NCBI GenBank assembly: GCA_032718475.1
Contig: JAUCBJ010001929.1
Location: 18,718-82,717, forward strand
Reading direction: 5' to 3'
From: Nemertoderma westbladi
Lineage: Eukaryota > Xenacoelomorpha > Nemertodermatida > Nemertodermatidae
DNA length: 64,000 nt
A program made the position numbers and the translations under genes. The notes beneath the pieces are model-generated. The model made no database searches. It was given only the letters and a program-made list of their open reading frames with translations, and was not told where the DNA came from. Positions 1-9,320 of this stretch are shown here, piece by piece. Each line of letters begins with the position of its first letter. Position 1 is the first letter of the stretch.

Positions 1-49
1 GTAGTCTCGGCTTCCACCTCAAGGTCCCAGGTTCGAATCCGACACCATG
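1..49 (+). repeat. tRNA-like 3' segment (SINE or retroelement remnant)
   Basis: The first 49 bases resemble the 3' half of a tRNA gene. A box-B-like GGTTCGAATCC is followed by GACACCA, a CCA-like end. The 5' half would lie outside the window. The T stem is imperfect, so this is more likely a tRNA-derived SINE or retroelement remnant than a functional tRNA. It abuts the first hammerhead core without a gap. Confidence 0.45.
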
Positions 50-86
50 CTGATGAGACCCAGTAAGGTCGAAACGCGTATGTGGT
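50..86 (+). ncRNA. Hammerhead ribozyme, copy 1
   Basis: The conserved core CTGATGA (50-56) is followed by stem II GACC/GGTC closed by a CAGTAA loop, then GAAA (71-74). Stem III is very short (AC/GT with a GC loop). The GTA cleavage triplet puts the cut after 80. Stem I can form between ACCATG upstream and TGTGGT downstream, six pairs with two G-U wobbles. All invariant core residues are present. Very short stem III hammerheads are known from Penelope-like elements and usually work best as dimers. Confidence 0.75.
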
Positions 87-229
87 TTTGAGAGATATGA
101 GATATTAATTTCAAAAAAATTACGCGATTCTTAAATTTGTACACTACCCAGTTAAAAAGTACGCATGTGATGGGATTAGTCCTACAATTGCGCAATAAAA
201 GATAAGTTATTTTCGGTAAAATAAACTTG

Positions 230-266
230 CTGATGAGACCCAGTAAGGTCGAAACGCGTACGTGGT
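230..266 (+). ncRNA. Hammerhead ribozyme, copy 2
   Basis: This has the same core as copy 1: CTGATGA at 230-236, stem II GACC/GGTC, GAAA at 251-254 and GTA ending at 260. The upstream flank is the end of monomer 1 (AAACTTG), so stem I is weaker. AAAC can pair with GTTT and the last G with C across a small internal loop. The core is intact, but cleavage efficiency cannot be judged from sequence. Confidence 0.72.
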
Positions 267-479
267 TTGGAGAGATATGAGATATTAATTTCAAAAAAAT
301 TACGCGATTCTTAAATTTGTACACTACCCAGTTAAAAAGTACGCATGTGATGGGATTAGTCCTACAATTGCGCCAATAAAAGATAAGTTATTTTCGGTAA
401 AATAAACTATCATTCGAGGTTAAGACCCCTAAATCCCTTCCTATAATAAATGCATAATAACAAACACCTCGAAAAATAC

Positions 480-880
480 AGCTTGCCAACACATTGTTAC
501 TATCAGGTGCATCCAGGCAGAATGGGATTATCTCCTCTGTGTAGTAGAAACTGTTGAAGAGGAACTCACCCCAATTCGTAATGCTGGCCTACGCAGCTAC
601 ATCCCTGCCCAGTTTGGCACTGCCTCTGGTTCAGTCGAGGATGACCTTATCCTACTTCCTGTTTGCCGTGGAGGCATTGAGCTGCGCGACCCCCTGATCA
701 GGAGAGGGCCAGCCAGGACAGCGTCATTGAGTGGAACCTCACTCTTCACAGAGGCAATCACATCTCGGATGCCTCTCCAGGTAACTGACCATGAGATGCG
801 CCTCCATGAGGAGTTGAGAATGCAACGCGAAGAACTAAATACTCAATACAAACTCCAGCAAGAGTCTGCTATTGCAACCC
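480..880 (+). pseudogene. Reverse-transcriptase element fragment (C-terminal region)
   Basis: A conceptual translation with at least one frame change reads GLRSYIPAQFGTASGS, then LLPVCRGGIELRDPLI. This resembles the 'LPxRxGGLGxxDP' segment near the C-terminus of a family of metazoan reverse-transcriptase ORFs. The match is by motif only and the clade is not assigned. No start codon or upstream polymerase domain is present, so it is a truncated, decayed copy. The fragment at 15033-15449 may come from the same family. Confidence 0.4.
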
Positions 881-1230
881 TTCCTTGGGTTATGCTTTGT
901 AAACAATTCGTATCTTTTACATTGAGTTTACGTGCTTCTAATAAATTGTGCATTCGCTTGTTAGCTAATCTAACGGAATTTGATTGTAGAACGAGAACTG
1001 GGTTAAATCTAAGGCGCATTGACTATGTTTGTAATATTGATAATCTATTTAACCTAAATGCTAAATGTGTTTCGTCTGTGTTGGTATATTCTAGAACTTC
1101 TAGCGATAACTTGTGGCGAATTGGTGTATGTAAGGATCTATGTAATGTACTCGCCGGAGATAATATGTATGTTGAAGGCTTCTCCAGAGTAGAGTTACTT
1201 GATATTGTGAATTACGTCTCATCTTATTAA
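881..1230 (+). pseudogene. Unrecognised ORF tail, possibly retroelement
   Basis: An open frame continues from the RT-like fragment for about 115 codons to a TAA at 1230. The peptide includes SRTSSDNLWRIGVCKDLC and ends NYVSSY. It is mildly cysteine- and leucine-rich, with no domain I can name. The jump from glutamine-rich text to this sequence around 885 suggests a junction between two repeats. I do not claim a host gene. Confidence 0.25.
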
Positions 1231-1744
1231 GCGTTCATCATTCCTCTTATTAATTTTAGTGGTATTATATTACTTACCTAATATAGACTTTTGTGCTAGG
1301 TTATATAACCATTACTTTCATTATTGGTGTACTGTGCATTATTCATATATATATATTTGATTTGCCATGTACGAATATAAATAAAATAAATAAAATTGAA
1401 GATTATCTCGTCGTTTTTTAATGGTGGTGATGAAACAAGATCAAAGACTATATGAACTATATATACTAAACAGTATATAATACTAACCATATAATATATT
1501 TATCAATTAACATTTAAAAAAACAATTTAGTTAATTGGTGATGTTCCAGAAAAAAAAAAAAATATTTATTATATCAGGATATTTATATTTTTTGACCACT
1601 CGAATCACAAACTCTCTACCTTGTGAAGGTGTCATGATATTTGCTTTAAGTTTGTAGTTGTTTTTACTTTGAGTTCTTTCACTATAGCCATTACTCCACT
1701 GCCAATGTTGAGTCAAGACTTCGTTGGACTGAGTAATACGACTA
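1231..1744. other. AT-rich non-coding stretch
   Basis: This is low-complexity AT-rich sequence with short TA runs and an A11 run near 1550. I see no gene, terminal repeat or RNA structure in it. Confidence 0.5.
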
Positions 1745-2590
1745 CGATGGCTTGAAAGAGATGATAGCGACTGCCAAGCATGGTAATGAGGTTTTGGAAC
1801 CATCTGCATTCCACAATTGGAATAATAAAAAGACAGCTTCTGTTAAATTACATTCCTCATCTTGTGGATATTGTCGAAATCAAGTTTGTAAATGGGTCTA
1901 GCCATACATCATGACATGTTTTGGCAAAGAGAGTATGAGTGTTCTGTCTTTACAAACGAAATGTAAATATAAACAACTATGCCAATGTATAATCGAAGAG
2001 GTAAAACATGAGGTAATAAGGCAATGTATATAGTATTGAGACGGTAAAATTATATCACAATAACAGAGTCAATGTTCACAGTACCGGTATAAAATACAGA
2101 CCTAAGAAGCAGTACGGGCCAACCAGGCCAACATACAAGTATGCTCAGTTCTATACAGTAGATACCATAAAGGCACACAGCCAAACCTGGTGGCGCTAGG
2201 CCTACATAACATGAAGAAGGTTGAGCGCAGAATAAGTAGTAAAAAGAAACTATCCTTGTCAAGGAAGTCTCTTTTTTTGTAGTTTCTTTTTACTACTGTA
2301 TTCTGCGCTCAACCTTCTTCATGTTATGTAGGCCTAGTTGTTTATAGTTATATTTCGTTTGTAAAGACAGAAGACTCATACTCTCTTTACCGAAACGTGT
2401 GATGTATGGCATAAGGGTAGACCCATTTACAAACTTGATTTCGACAATATCCGGCGCGATGAGGAATGTGTGGAATTAATTTAACAGAAGCTGTCTTTTT
2501 ATTTTTCCACCCCATATGGTTCCAAAACCTCATTACCATGCTTGGCAGTCTCTATCATCTCTTTCAAGCCATCACTGCTTACCAGGCCAG
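1745..2590. mobile_element. Foldback element with long inverted arms
   Basis: The inner arms 2196-2251 and 2281-2336 are near-perfect inverted copies of 56 bp around a 29-base loop. Outside them, 1745-1979 is an inverted copy of roughly 2337-2590. The left arm has an extra block of about 215 bp (1980-2195) between its inner and outer parts. I see no transposase, so this is a non-autonomous foldback element or a local palindromic duplication. Confidence 0.65.
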
Positions 2591-4424
2591 TGCCGGTTTT
2601 AAGCTAAACTTCATAAAAATGACCACATTAAATAAAATTGTACAGATGGCTAAACTCTATATTGTTAAATAAAAATGTGCTGGTACAAAATATCAGAATA
2701 ATTCATTAAAGTTTGACACGTATATCGCACTACCACTGGACGCAAAACCCGCCTTGGCGAATTAATATCCCGCCTCAATGTTAAATTCTCAATTTAGGGA
2801 AAGGAGCAGGTTACAGTGGCACGTTATTTTAACCAAAACAATAAACTAAACACAATAGTAGAAGAAGTTGCAGTTTTATTTTTGAGTGTAACTCATCTGT
2901 TATTTGCGTCCAATTTCCCCTGGAGAGGGATGAATTTTTATTGCGTCCAGTTTCCCCCCCTATCTGGATACGGTATGGGGTTTGGGAATACACAACTTCC
3001 AAACCCTATGCGATGTCGGCACTTTAATAAATAAATAAATTGGGATTTATCTGTGAATGCAAATGTAATTAGTAGGAATATTGCCCTCGGCACATGGCAT
3101 TATCATAAAGTAGAAGCGGATATTTATTTAAACTGTGGGTAGAAATTCTCGTCAGATATTAATTAAACAATTTCCATTTATTTACAGTAATAAACCTTGC
3201 GTAATGCGATTCATATATCCATATGTGAATAATGATGTTTAAAATTCAAATATAATATATGATCTCAATGCGCCTATTCTGCATTTCCAACCGATTTTTG
3301 CTTTAGTGTAAATGTTTTGGCGAAATTCCATCATACCATACGATCTAACAATGACCCTGTCGCAAAGTGTCAAAAATGTAGGCTATATAGAAAATCAATC
3401 CTGATAATATTTATTATACCTGTGTTCAACGTAATTAATACAAATGTAAATAGAATTGAAGAATAATATGAAAAGTAAATAAATTCATTAGAAAAAACCC
3501 TCTTCATTATTATTATATATTTATATTTCCTTCTGATCTACACTCAAATTCGTGTTTCAGTCTGCACGGCACGCCCATTGCGCATTGCCCACATACATCC
3601 CCCAAAACACTTCTTTATTTTTATTGTATCTTTTTTCCATTTAATAAGTGCTGACATCGCCTGGGCCCATACGGTCTCAGCACTGAGTTCCTTATCACAA
3701 CTGCTGATCTCTGATTGGTTCTTAATTCAGGTTGAATTACATTGCCAGTGCCGAGACGGTATGGGGTTTGTAAATATGCTACCATTCACCCCATGTATGA
3801 TATTATGGTGTGAACAAATATTGTTTTTACTCTATATATAAGTTAATTAAAATTCATTAATTAATTTGCTGAGCAGAAAATAATTATTAGTCAATTTTAC
3901 ATTTGTTTTGCAAATTTGCTACATTAAATTATACATTTGTTACAAAGTGAGGAGCCATCGGGTTGTCAGTTTATCGTGTCTCACACGTTAACCGATCACT
4001 GTACTTTTACTTTAATTTTACACTATAATAGATTGTCAATGTTGGAACAGGCGTCAAAAATGAGAGATGTAAATGTAAAATCTCCATATCCCGACAATTA
4101 ATCAATTTGAGAAGCAATAAATTACATTCTTAGAATTGTCATTAAATTCTAAAAAACTGTTTTTCTTTAGCCTATAAAACTTAAACCCCCCTCACCTTAA
4201 AATTAAGTTACTATACTAAACTAATCAGATACTAAGTTCTCCTAAAAATTGTGTAGCTCATTGCAAAGCATTTTTTCCTTTGACTCCACACTAGAACCTG
4301 ATTAGCCCTTTTCTGGCATTGCATTACATACCAGACATTACAATGAGGTCTGAATTGGGGACTTCCCTCGTTGCTATAAAACTTATTTAAATAAAACAAA
4401 AAATATATTTCTGCCACTAGGGCG
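2591..4424. other. Non-coding, AT-rich; no gene recognised
   Basis: The ORFs here are short and resemble no family. A phrase close to GTATGGGGTTTG recurs at about 2971 and 3758, and TGGAC/GCGTCCA motifs recur near 2735, 2908 and 2942. These suggest old interspersed repeats, but no complete element can be bounded. Confidence 0.4.
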
Positions 4425-4607
4425 GTTGCCGTTATTCCCGACACCATGGGGGAAAACGCCGATGCTGGAGGCGGAACTTTTAAACCACGGAATTCCGGCC
4501 AGTCACCGGATATTGGAAGTGGAGAAGGAATACTTTCTTAAATGCAAGATTGTGGTTGAGAAAAAGTTGCATTGGTTGGATATAATCTTTAATGTAACTT
4601 CCCTACG
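4425..4607 (-). repeat. 183-bp direct repeat, distal LTR of BEL-like element A
   Basis: This is nearly identical to 7331-7513; I count two substitutions by eye. It lies directly after the last zinc knuckle of the gag frame on the minus strand. The repeat includes a primer-binding-site-like stretch, minus strand TGGTGTCGGGAATAACGG (4442 downward). That would normally follow an LTR rather than lie in it. One explanation is a tandem LTR-gag-LTR-PBS arrangement, where this copy is the start of a second, lost element. Confidence 0.55.
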
Positions 4608-6934
4608 TAGTGACCTGTTCCGAGACACCGGAAGCATCCTCGGTGTTTCATTATCGTCTCGAAGCGTGGAACGAGTTCAGCAAACTGGAACTTTCTGCAG
4701 AATTCCACCTTATGTTTCTCTCCGCAGAAGAGACATAGAAGGGAGGTTGTGGTGCCTTCCCTTTCGGGTGCCCAATTCGCTAGATAACACGCCCATTCCT
4801 CGGCTGATGTCGGTTCCTCGTAGTCCTCGTCGTCAGAATCCTCGGCCATGGTGATGGCCATCGTACTCACCGGAGGGGGACGGAATCTCGGTTTCGGAGT
4901 GGGTGCCCTGCTCCTAGAGTTGTTCTCTATTCCGTCTAACTTGGAGAGACTTTGTTTGGAGAACATCGAGTCATTCATGGCTTCAGAGATATCTAGGAAT
5001 GCCGACATTTTGAGGAAACTGGGATCCCGATCTGGGTGTCTGCATCGGAGATCTACGCATTTATATGCTCATTTGCTTTGCAGCCATCCGGGGAACTTTT
5101 GGGCAATCTGTCGGAGGTTTAAAATGTTGTTTACTTGTTCCTCCTTGTTTAATGGTTTTAAAGTGTAGTAGGCATCTTTCATAGAGTCTGAGAACTCTTG
5201 GATATTCTGTGGGTCCCCTAGGGATCCAGCGTCCTGTATCAGTTTCTCGAGCGTCTTATTAATTATAGTTCCAATGTTTCCGTATCTTTTATCTAGAGTT
5301 TTCCATGCGTCGTGGTACGCTTCGTGAGATCCTCCTTCGAAACATTTAATGATTCGACGTGGTTTGTCGCCCAGGTATTGGGATAAATATACCAGTTTTT
5401 GTGCATCGGTTATATCCGTTGACCCGATCTGAGCGAAGAACCATTTCTTAAATCCGAGGTAATCGACGGGGTCTCCCTCGAAGGTGCGGATCTCCATCTT
5501 GGGCATAGCCAGGCGGTTTTCCAAGGCTCGGATGATGCCGACGTCGTCTGAACTGGAATGACTAGGAGGATTGTAATTACCAACACTCTCTCCCATGCAC
5601 GATGGATCGATGAGAGGTAGAGTTTTAATGATGACGCGGTTACGGATTTTTGGTGTGGATGTGAACAGACTGTTGGATCGAGGGGTGGCATCCCGTTCCG
5701 AGTCCTTTTCAGGCTCGTACTGGGGAGCGCTCGGTGCCGTGGGATTGGATGGGAAATAAGGTTCCTCATTTTTAAGCGTAGCCGGTGGGGGGTGGAATAC
5801 CGGTGCTTGTGCCGATAACGCGGACCGTATGGTTGGCAGAAACTCAGGTTTCGGGGGTTCCGCAGCTGGTGGTGTAAATGACTTTTCTAACTCCGGGACC
5901 GGAATTGGTTCATAGTCCTGTTCTATACCCCTTTCCCAGTCCTCGTATAGTTGAAGGTCCCATTCTATGAGGGCAGCTTCGTAGTCTGCGAGTTTGGCAA
6001 TATCCGCGTTCTTCTTGTGAATAAGAATCGCTTGGGCCTTGGTGTTCCGTTTACGCATTTCGGCCTCTTGTTTACGTATTTCGGCCTGTTGTTCGGCCTC
6101 TCGTTTACATAGTTCGGCCCGTTGTTCGGCCTCTTGTTTATTCCTTTCGGCCTGTTGTTCGGCCTCTTGTTTATTCCTTTCGGCCTGTTGTTCGGCCTCT
6201 TGTTTATTCCTTTCGGCCTTGTTGTTTATGTTTTTCGGCCTCTATTTCGGCCTCTTGCTTTTGTCGTTCGGCCTCTATTTCGGCCTCTTGTTTATGTCTT
6301 TCCTCCGCCAGTGCATCCTGTTCAATCTGCAGTTGGACATATTCGTCTTCCATTCGAGCTTTAAGGGCCAATGCCCTCTGTTCTCGTAGCTGATCTCGGA
6401 GTGGTTGACCCCCTTGAGAACTGCGCGCTGAACCAGATATCTCGCTCCTAGCGCTGGAGTGCTAGTGCCTCGAGGACCCAGTTCTTTTTCGCTGAACCAC
6501 GGTCCTGGTTCCGGAGGTCTGTACCGATTCTGCGTACGCCCTTTCAGTTGTTTATAATACTGTTCCTCGTAGCCTCTTACGAGGCTGAGTGTCCTCCGAT
6601 GTTGCTTGCGGAACTGCTTGCGGTTGCTTGTGACGTGTTCTTCGAGTCTGGGGTAGTTTCCCAGATCGGTTGTGGGAATGAGTTCCTGATATGCCTGTAT
6701 CATCCTTTCATATCGTTGTAAGATACTTCGGATATTCTGTAATTGAGTCTGTATATCGCTGAGGGGGGTCTCGGCTCCCTTTAGTTGTTTCTCGATGCAG
6801 TGGTATGCTCGAGTCACTCCGCCTTTGAGAGCTCCCAGTCGACGGGCCATGTTCTTCACATTCGGTACTTCTTCGGTTTCCGAGTCTGTGTGGGGGTCCA
6901 TTTCATCAGTATCGGAGACGTTATTCGTCGTCAT
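4608..6934 (-). pseudogene. BEL/Pao-like gag, frameshifted and lacking pol (element A)
   Basis: On the minus strand this is one gag broken by frameshifts. An N-terminal part (6934-6275) is followed by a charged coiled-coil stretch of repeats (EAEQQAERNKQ, 6060-6300). Next comes a proline-rich linker, and then the DUF1759-type gag domain characteristic of BEL/Pao elements (6058-5069; FEGDPVDYLGFKKWF). A cysteine-rich part (5008-4589) contains CLFCGEKHKVEFC and CFRCLGTGHYVG zinc knuckles. A frameshift near 6410 separates the first two parts and another lies near 5050. Sequence ends at the zinc knuckle and joins the repeat at 4607. Protease, reverse transcriptase, RNase H and integrase are absent, so it is an internally deleted or non-autonomous copy. 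Confidence 0.7.
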
Positions 6935-7122
6935 TCTAGCGCCTCGTTGATTGCCAGATATGCGATATCGTAAAATAGTTCTTCGTAGGTCTCGTATTCA
7001 GCCTGGACTACCCGAACGGTAATCCTGAATCGTCCAACGTTCGTTCCTTGTACTTCAACTTCGACGTGCCAGATTCCTGGCTCAACTTGGATTATATCAA
7101 TAGGTGTGATCGATACTTCCAT
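6931..7122 (-). CDS. Small ORF upstream of gag, overlapping it by ATGA
   Basis: This 63-codon frame begins MEVSITPIDIIQVEPGIW and ends INEALE. Its TGA (6933-6931) overlaps the ATG of the next frame (6934-6932) as ATGA. I recognise no family. The composition looks like a small folded beta-rich peptide rather than random sequence, but that is an impression. It lies between the right 183-bp repeat and gag, so it belongs to the retroelement if it is real. The overlap is the layout used for stop-start reinitiation in some retroelements. Confidence 0.4.
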   Translation of the reverse strand: MEVSITPIDIIQVEPGIWHVEVEVQGTNVGRFRITVRVVQAEYETYEELFYDIAYLAINEALE

Positions 7123-7330
7123 TCCCTGTTAACGACTCTCTATTTATGATCTGCCGACTACGAGTTTTTTAGTTCGAGTTTGTAATTTGATTGAACCACG
7201 ACTTTGTCTTAAATCAAATACCAGAGTTTCCTCGTAGTGGGTGCTGGGTAAGCACGGAGAGAGTTTGAAGAGTACTGTAGAATTCCCAACTTCCACCAGT
7301 TGAAGTTGGCCGCGTCTTATTCTCAATTTT

Positions 7331-7513
7331 GTTGCCGTTATTCCCGACACCATGGGGGAAAACGCCGATGCTGGAGGCTGAACTTTTAAACCACGGAATT
7401 CCGGCCAGTCACCGGATATTGGAAGTGGAGAAGGAATACTTTCTTAAATGCAAGATTGCGGTTGAGAAAAAGTTGCATTGGTTGGATATAATCTTTAATG
7501 TAACTTCCCTACG
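7331..7513 (-). repeat. 183-bp direct repeat, proximal LTR of BEL-like element A
   Basis: This is the partner of 4425-4607 in the same orientation. On the minus strand it runs from CGTAGGGAAG to the PBS-like TGGTGTCGGGAATAACGG (7352 downward), followed by the leader and the small ORF. The 3' sequence ACACCA implied by the primer site fits a tRNA end. No target duplication is visible outside the two copies. Confidence 0.55.
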
Positions 7514-7762
7514 GTTGAATCTTGTACATTGAACACCAAATAATGCAGCTCTTTCTAAAGTTGAACCCTGATTGAGAATAAGTTGAGCTTCCCCACACCA
7601 ATATACACCAAATATTCACAATAATATACGACAATATAAATTCCTACAGTACATTATTTAATTACCCAATGTTCGCTTTAGATTTTAACCTAACTAATGT
7701 TCCCCATTTTCCCTCAGTCCTAGTCTCGGTACCGTAGTGTCGGTGTCGGTTGACCCAGTTGC

Positions 7763-8058
7763 GTGTCGGTCCCACCCTTCCCGAACCCCGAAGGGATCGG
7801 TCATCAGGAAATCGGTACGGCTTGGCTAAGGGTTGGTCAAGTCAGTAGACCCGGTTGCTTGTCCATCCCACCCTCCCCGAACCCCGAAGGGATCGGTCAT
7901 CATGAAAGCGGTACGGCTTGGCTAGGGGTCTGTCAAGTCGGTGGACCCGTTTGCATGTCCGTCCCACCCTTCCCGAACCCCGAAGGGATCGGTCATCAGG
8001 AAAGCGGTATGGCTTGGCAAGGGGTCTGTCAGCCCGTCGTGAGCCCCTACGGTTGGTA
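7763..8058. repeat. 96-bp tandem repeat, three copies
   Basis: The phrase CCCACCCTTCCCGAACCCCG starts at 7771 and 7963, with a one-base variant at 7867. The period is therefore exactly 96 bp. Because 96 is a multiple of three, the plus frame stays open and repeats PNPEGIGHxExGxAW. I read this as a tandem repeat with an incidental frame, not a gene. Confidence 0.7.
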
Positions 8059-8330
8059 GTTTCCCGAGTCCTTATTCAGGCTCGTACTAACGCCAGTCAT
8101 GGAACCCACTACAGGAAGGCAGTCCTCGTCGAACCCTTCCTCCGTTAGTCGGTCGACCCATCGCAAGTCCCTGGCGTTGTCGGCAAGCTTTCCGAGTCCT
8201 TATTCAGGCTCGTAATAACTGCCGGCGACCAGAGACCGCTAAGGATCTGTCTGTCGGTTCCCATCGCAAATCCCTGACACAAGCAGCAGACTTTCCGAGT
8301 CCTTATTCAGGTTCGTAATAACTGCTGTTG
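8049..8330. repeat. Thrice-repeated motif related to the gag linker of element A
   Basis: TTTCCGAGTCCTTATTCAGG-type sequence occurs near 8050, 8190 and 8291, spaced about 140 and 100 bp. Almost the same wording lies inside the element A gag linker near 5697-5720, where it encodes EPEKDSER on the minus strand. The block therefore looks retroelement-derived. Confidence 0.5.
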
Positions 8331-9320
8331 GCCAGGGACCACTAAGGGCAGTCCTTGTCCCTAGGCCTAACGAGTTACCAAATCCACCTCTACAGGCAGC
8401 AGGTAGTTGGCTAGGCCTAATCGTATTCAGGCAAACCTGAGTACTGCTTAACTTTGCCTCCCACCCCTGGCCCTTAAATATCTGACATGAGTCCCGTACC
8501 CCGTAAGTCGCACCAATATTCGCCCGTAAATCGCCCCCAGTCCATTGAATGTGCCCAAATTCCATGTTCCCGCAGTATTGATATTGGAATATTCATTTCA
8601 AATAAATCCAAAAAATATTCAACTCGCGTTAAGAAAAGTTGAAATACCGCAAACAAGGGCCATCATCAGAGTAATGCAATGCCTAAAATCAAAACTGTTA
8701 TAGGTGATACTGGTAATACTGAATTACATACCAGAGCTGGCGATTGTGATTGGTGGGATTGAATTGAATCATAAATAAAATTAGTAAAAGTATTAATTAA
8801 TAATATTGTTTATACTGTAGCAATATTAGTAATATTGCAAGACTGCCATATACTGTATTTGGTCGGTAAAAACAAATAGTTTTACTTGGTTACACCCCCA
8901 AACATTTTCTCTAAATTGGCCCCGGGATAAATGTTGCATCCCCACAGTAGGTGAGTGACCTGTACCCCTGTGCGTGCAGTGCAGTGTGCAGCGTCTGACG
9001 TCCCTGCAGGGTACTGTACAGTAGAGAAGTTGGAATTGAGATTTTCTCGATATTGTACATCTTATTGCTTAAATGAGTAATGGCCCCGTATGAACAGCCC
9101 ACGTATTTTGCTTGCGTATTTATCATTTTGATGACAACAAAGACAACAAAGAACGGATTCTTAGTTTGGAAAACCTATTCGGATTCAGGCATTACTGCCA
9201 TCATAGTACAGTAGTATTATACTACAAAGTCAATCTAACTGCCTGACTGCTGAACTGGAAATTTAAAATTCTGATACTTACGGTAACGATAACCGATGAT
9301 ACCGGTAGCATATATTAATT
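8331..9320. other. Non-coding; nothing recognised
   Basis: This is a mixed, moderately AT-rich stretch with short ORFs that match nothing I know. It ends where the truncated LINE begins at about 9321. Confidence 0.35.

Larger units (their letters stand above)
50..408 (+). repeat. Two tandem 180-bp monomers with hammerhead cores (retrozyme-like)
   Basis: Two near-identical monomers run from 50 to 229 and from 230 to 408. They differ by a few substitutions and one inserted base. Each starts with CTGATGA and the ribozyme core, followed by an AT-rich body. Predicted self-cleavage of a transcript at the two sites would release a 180-nt RNA running from 81 to 260. Direct dimers of a few hundred bases with one hammerhead per monomer are the known layout of retrozymes and of hammerhead repeats linked to Penelope-like elements. 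No protein is encoded; the short ORFs here are shadows. Confidence 0.75.

Noticed and set aside
1-49. Functional tRNA gene
   Set aside because: Only the 3' half is in the window, and the T stem is poorly paired. The sequence runs straight into the ribozyme repeat.
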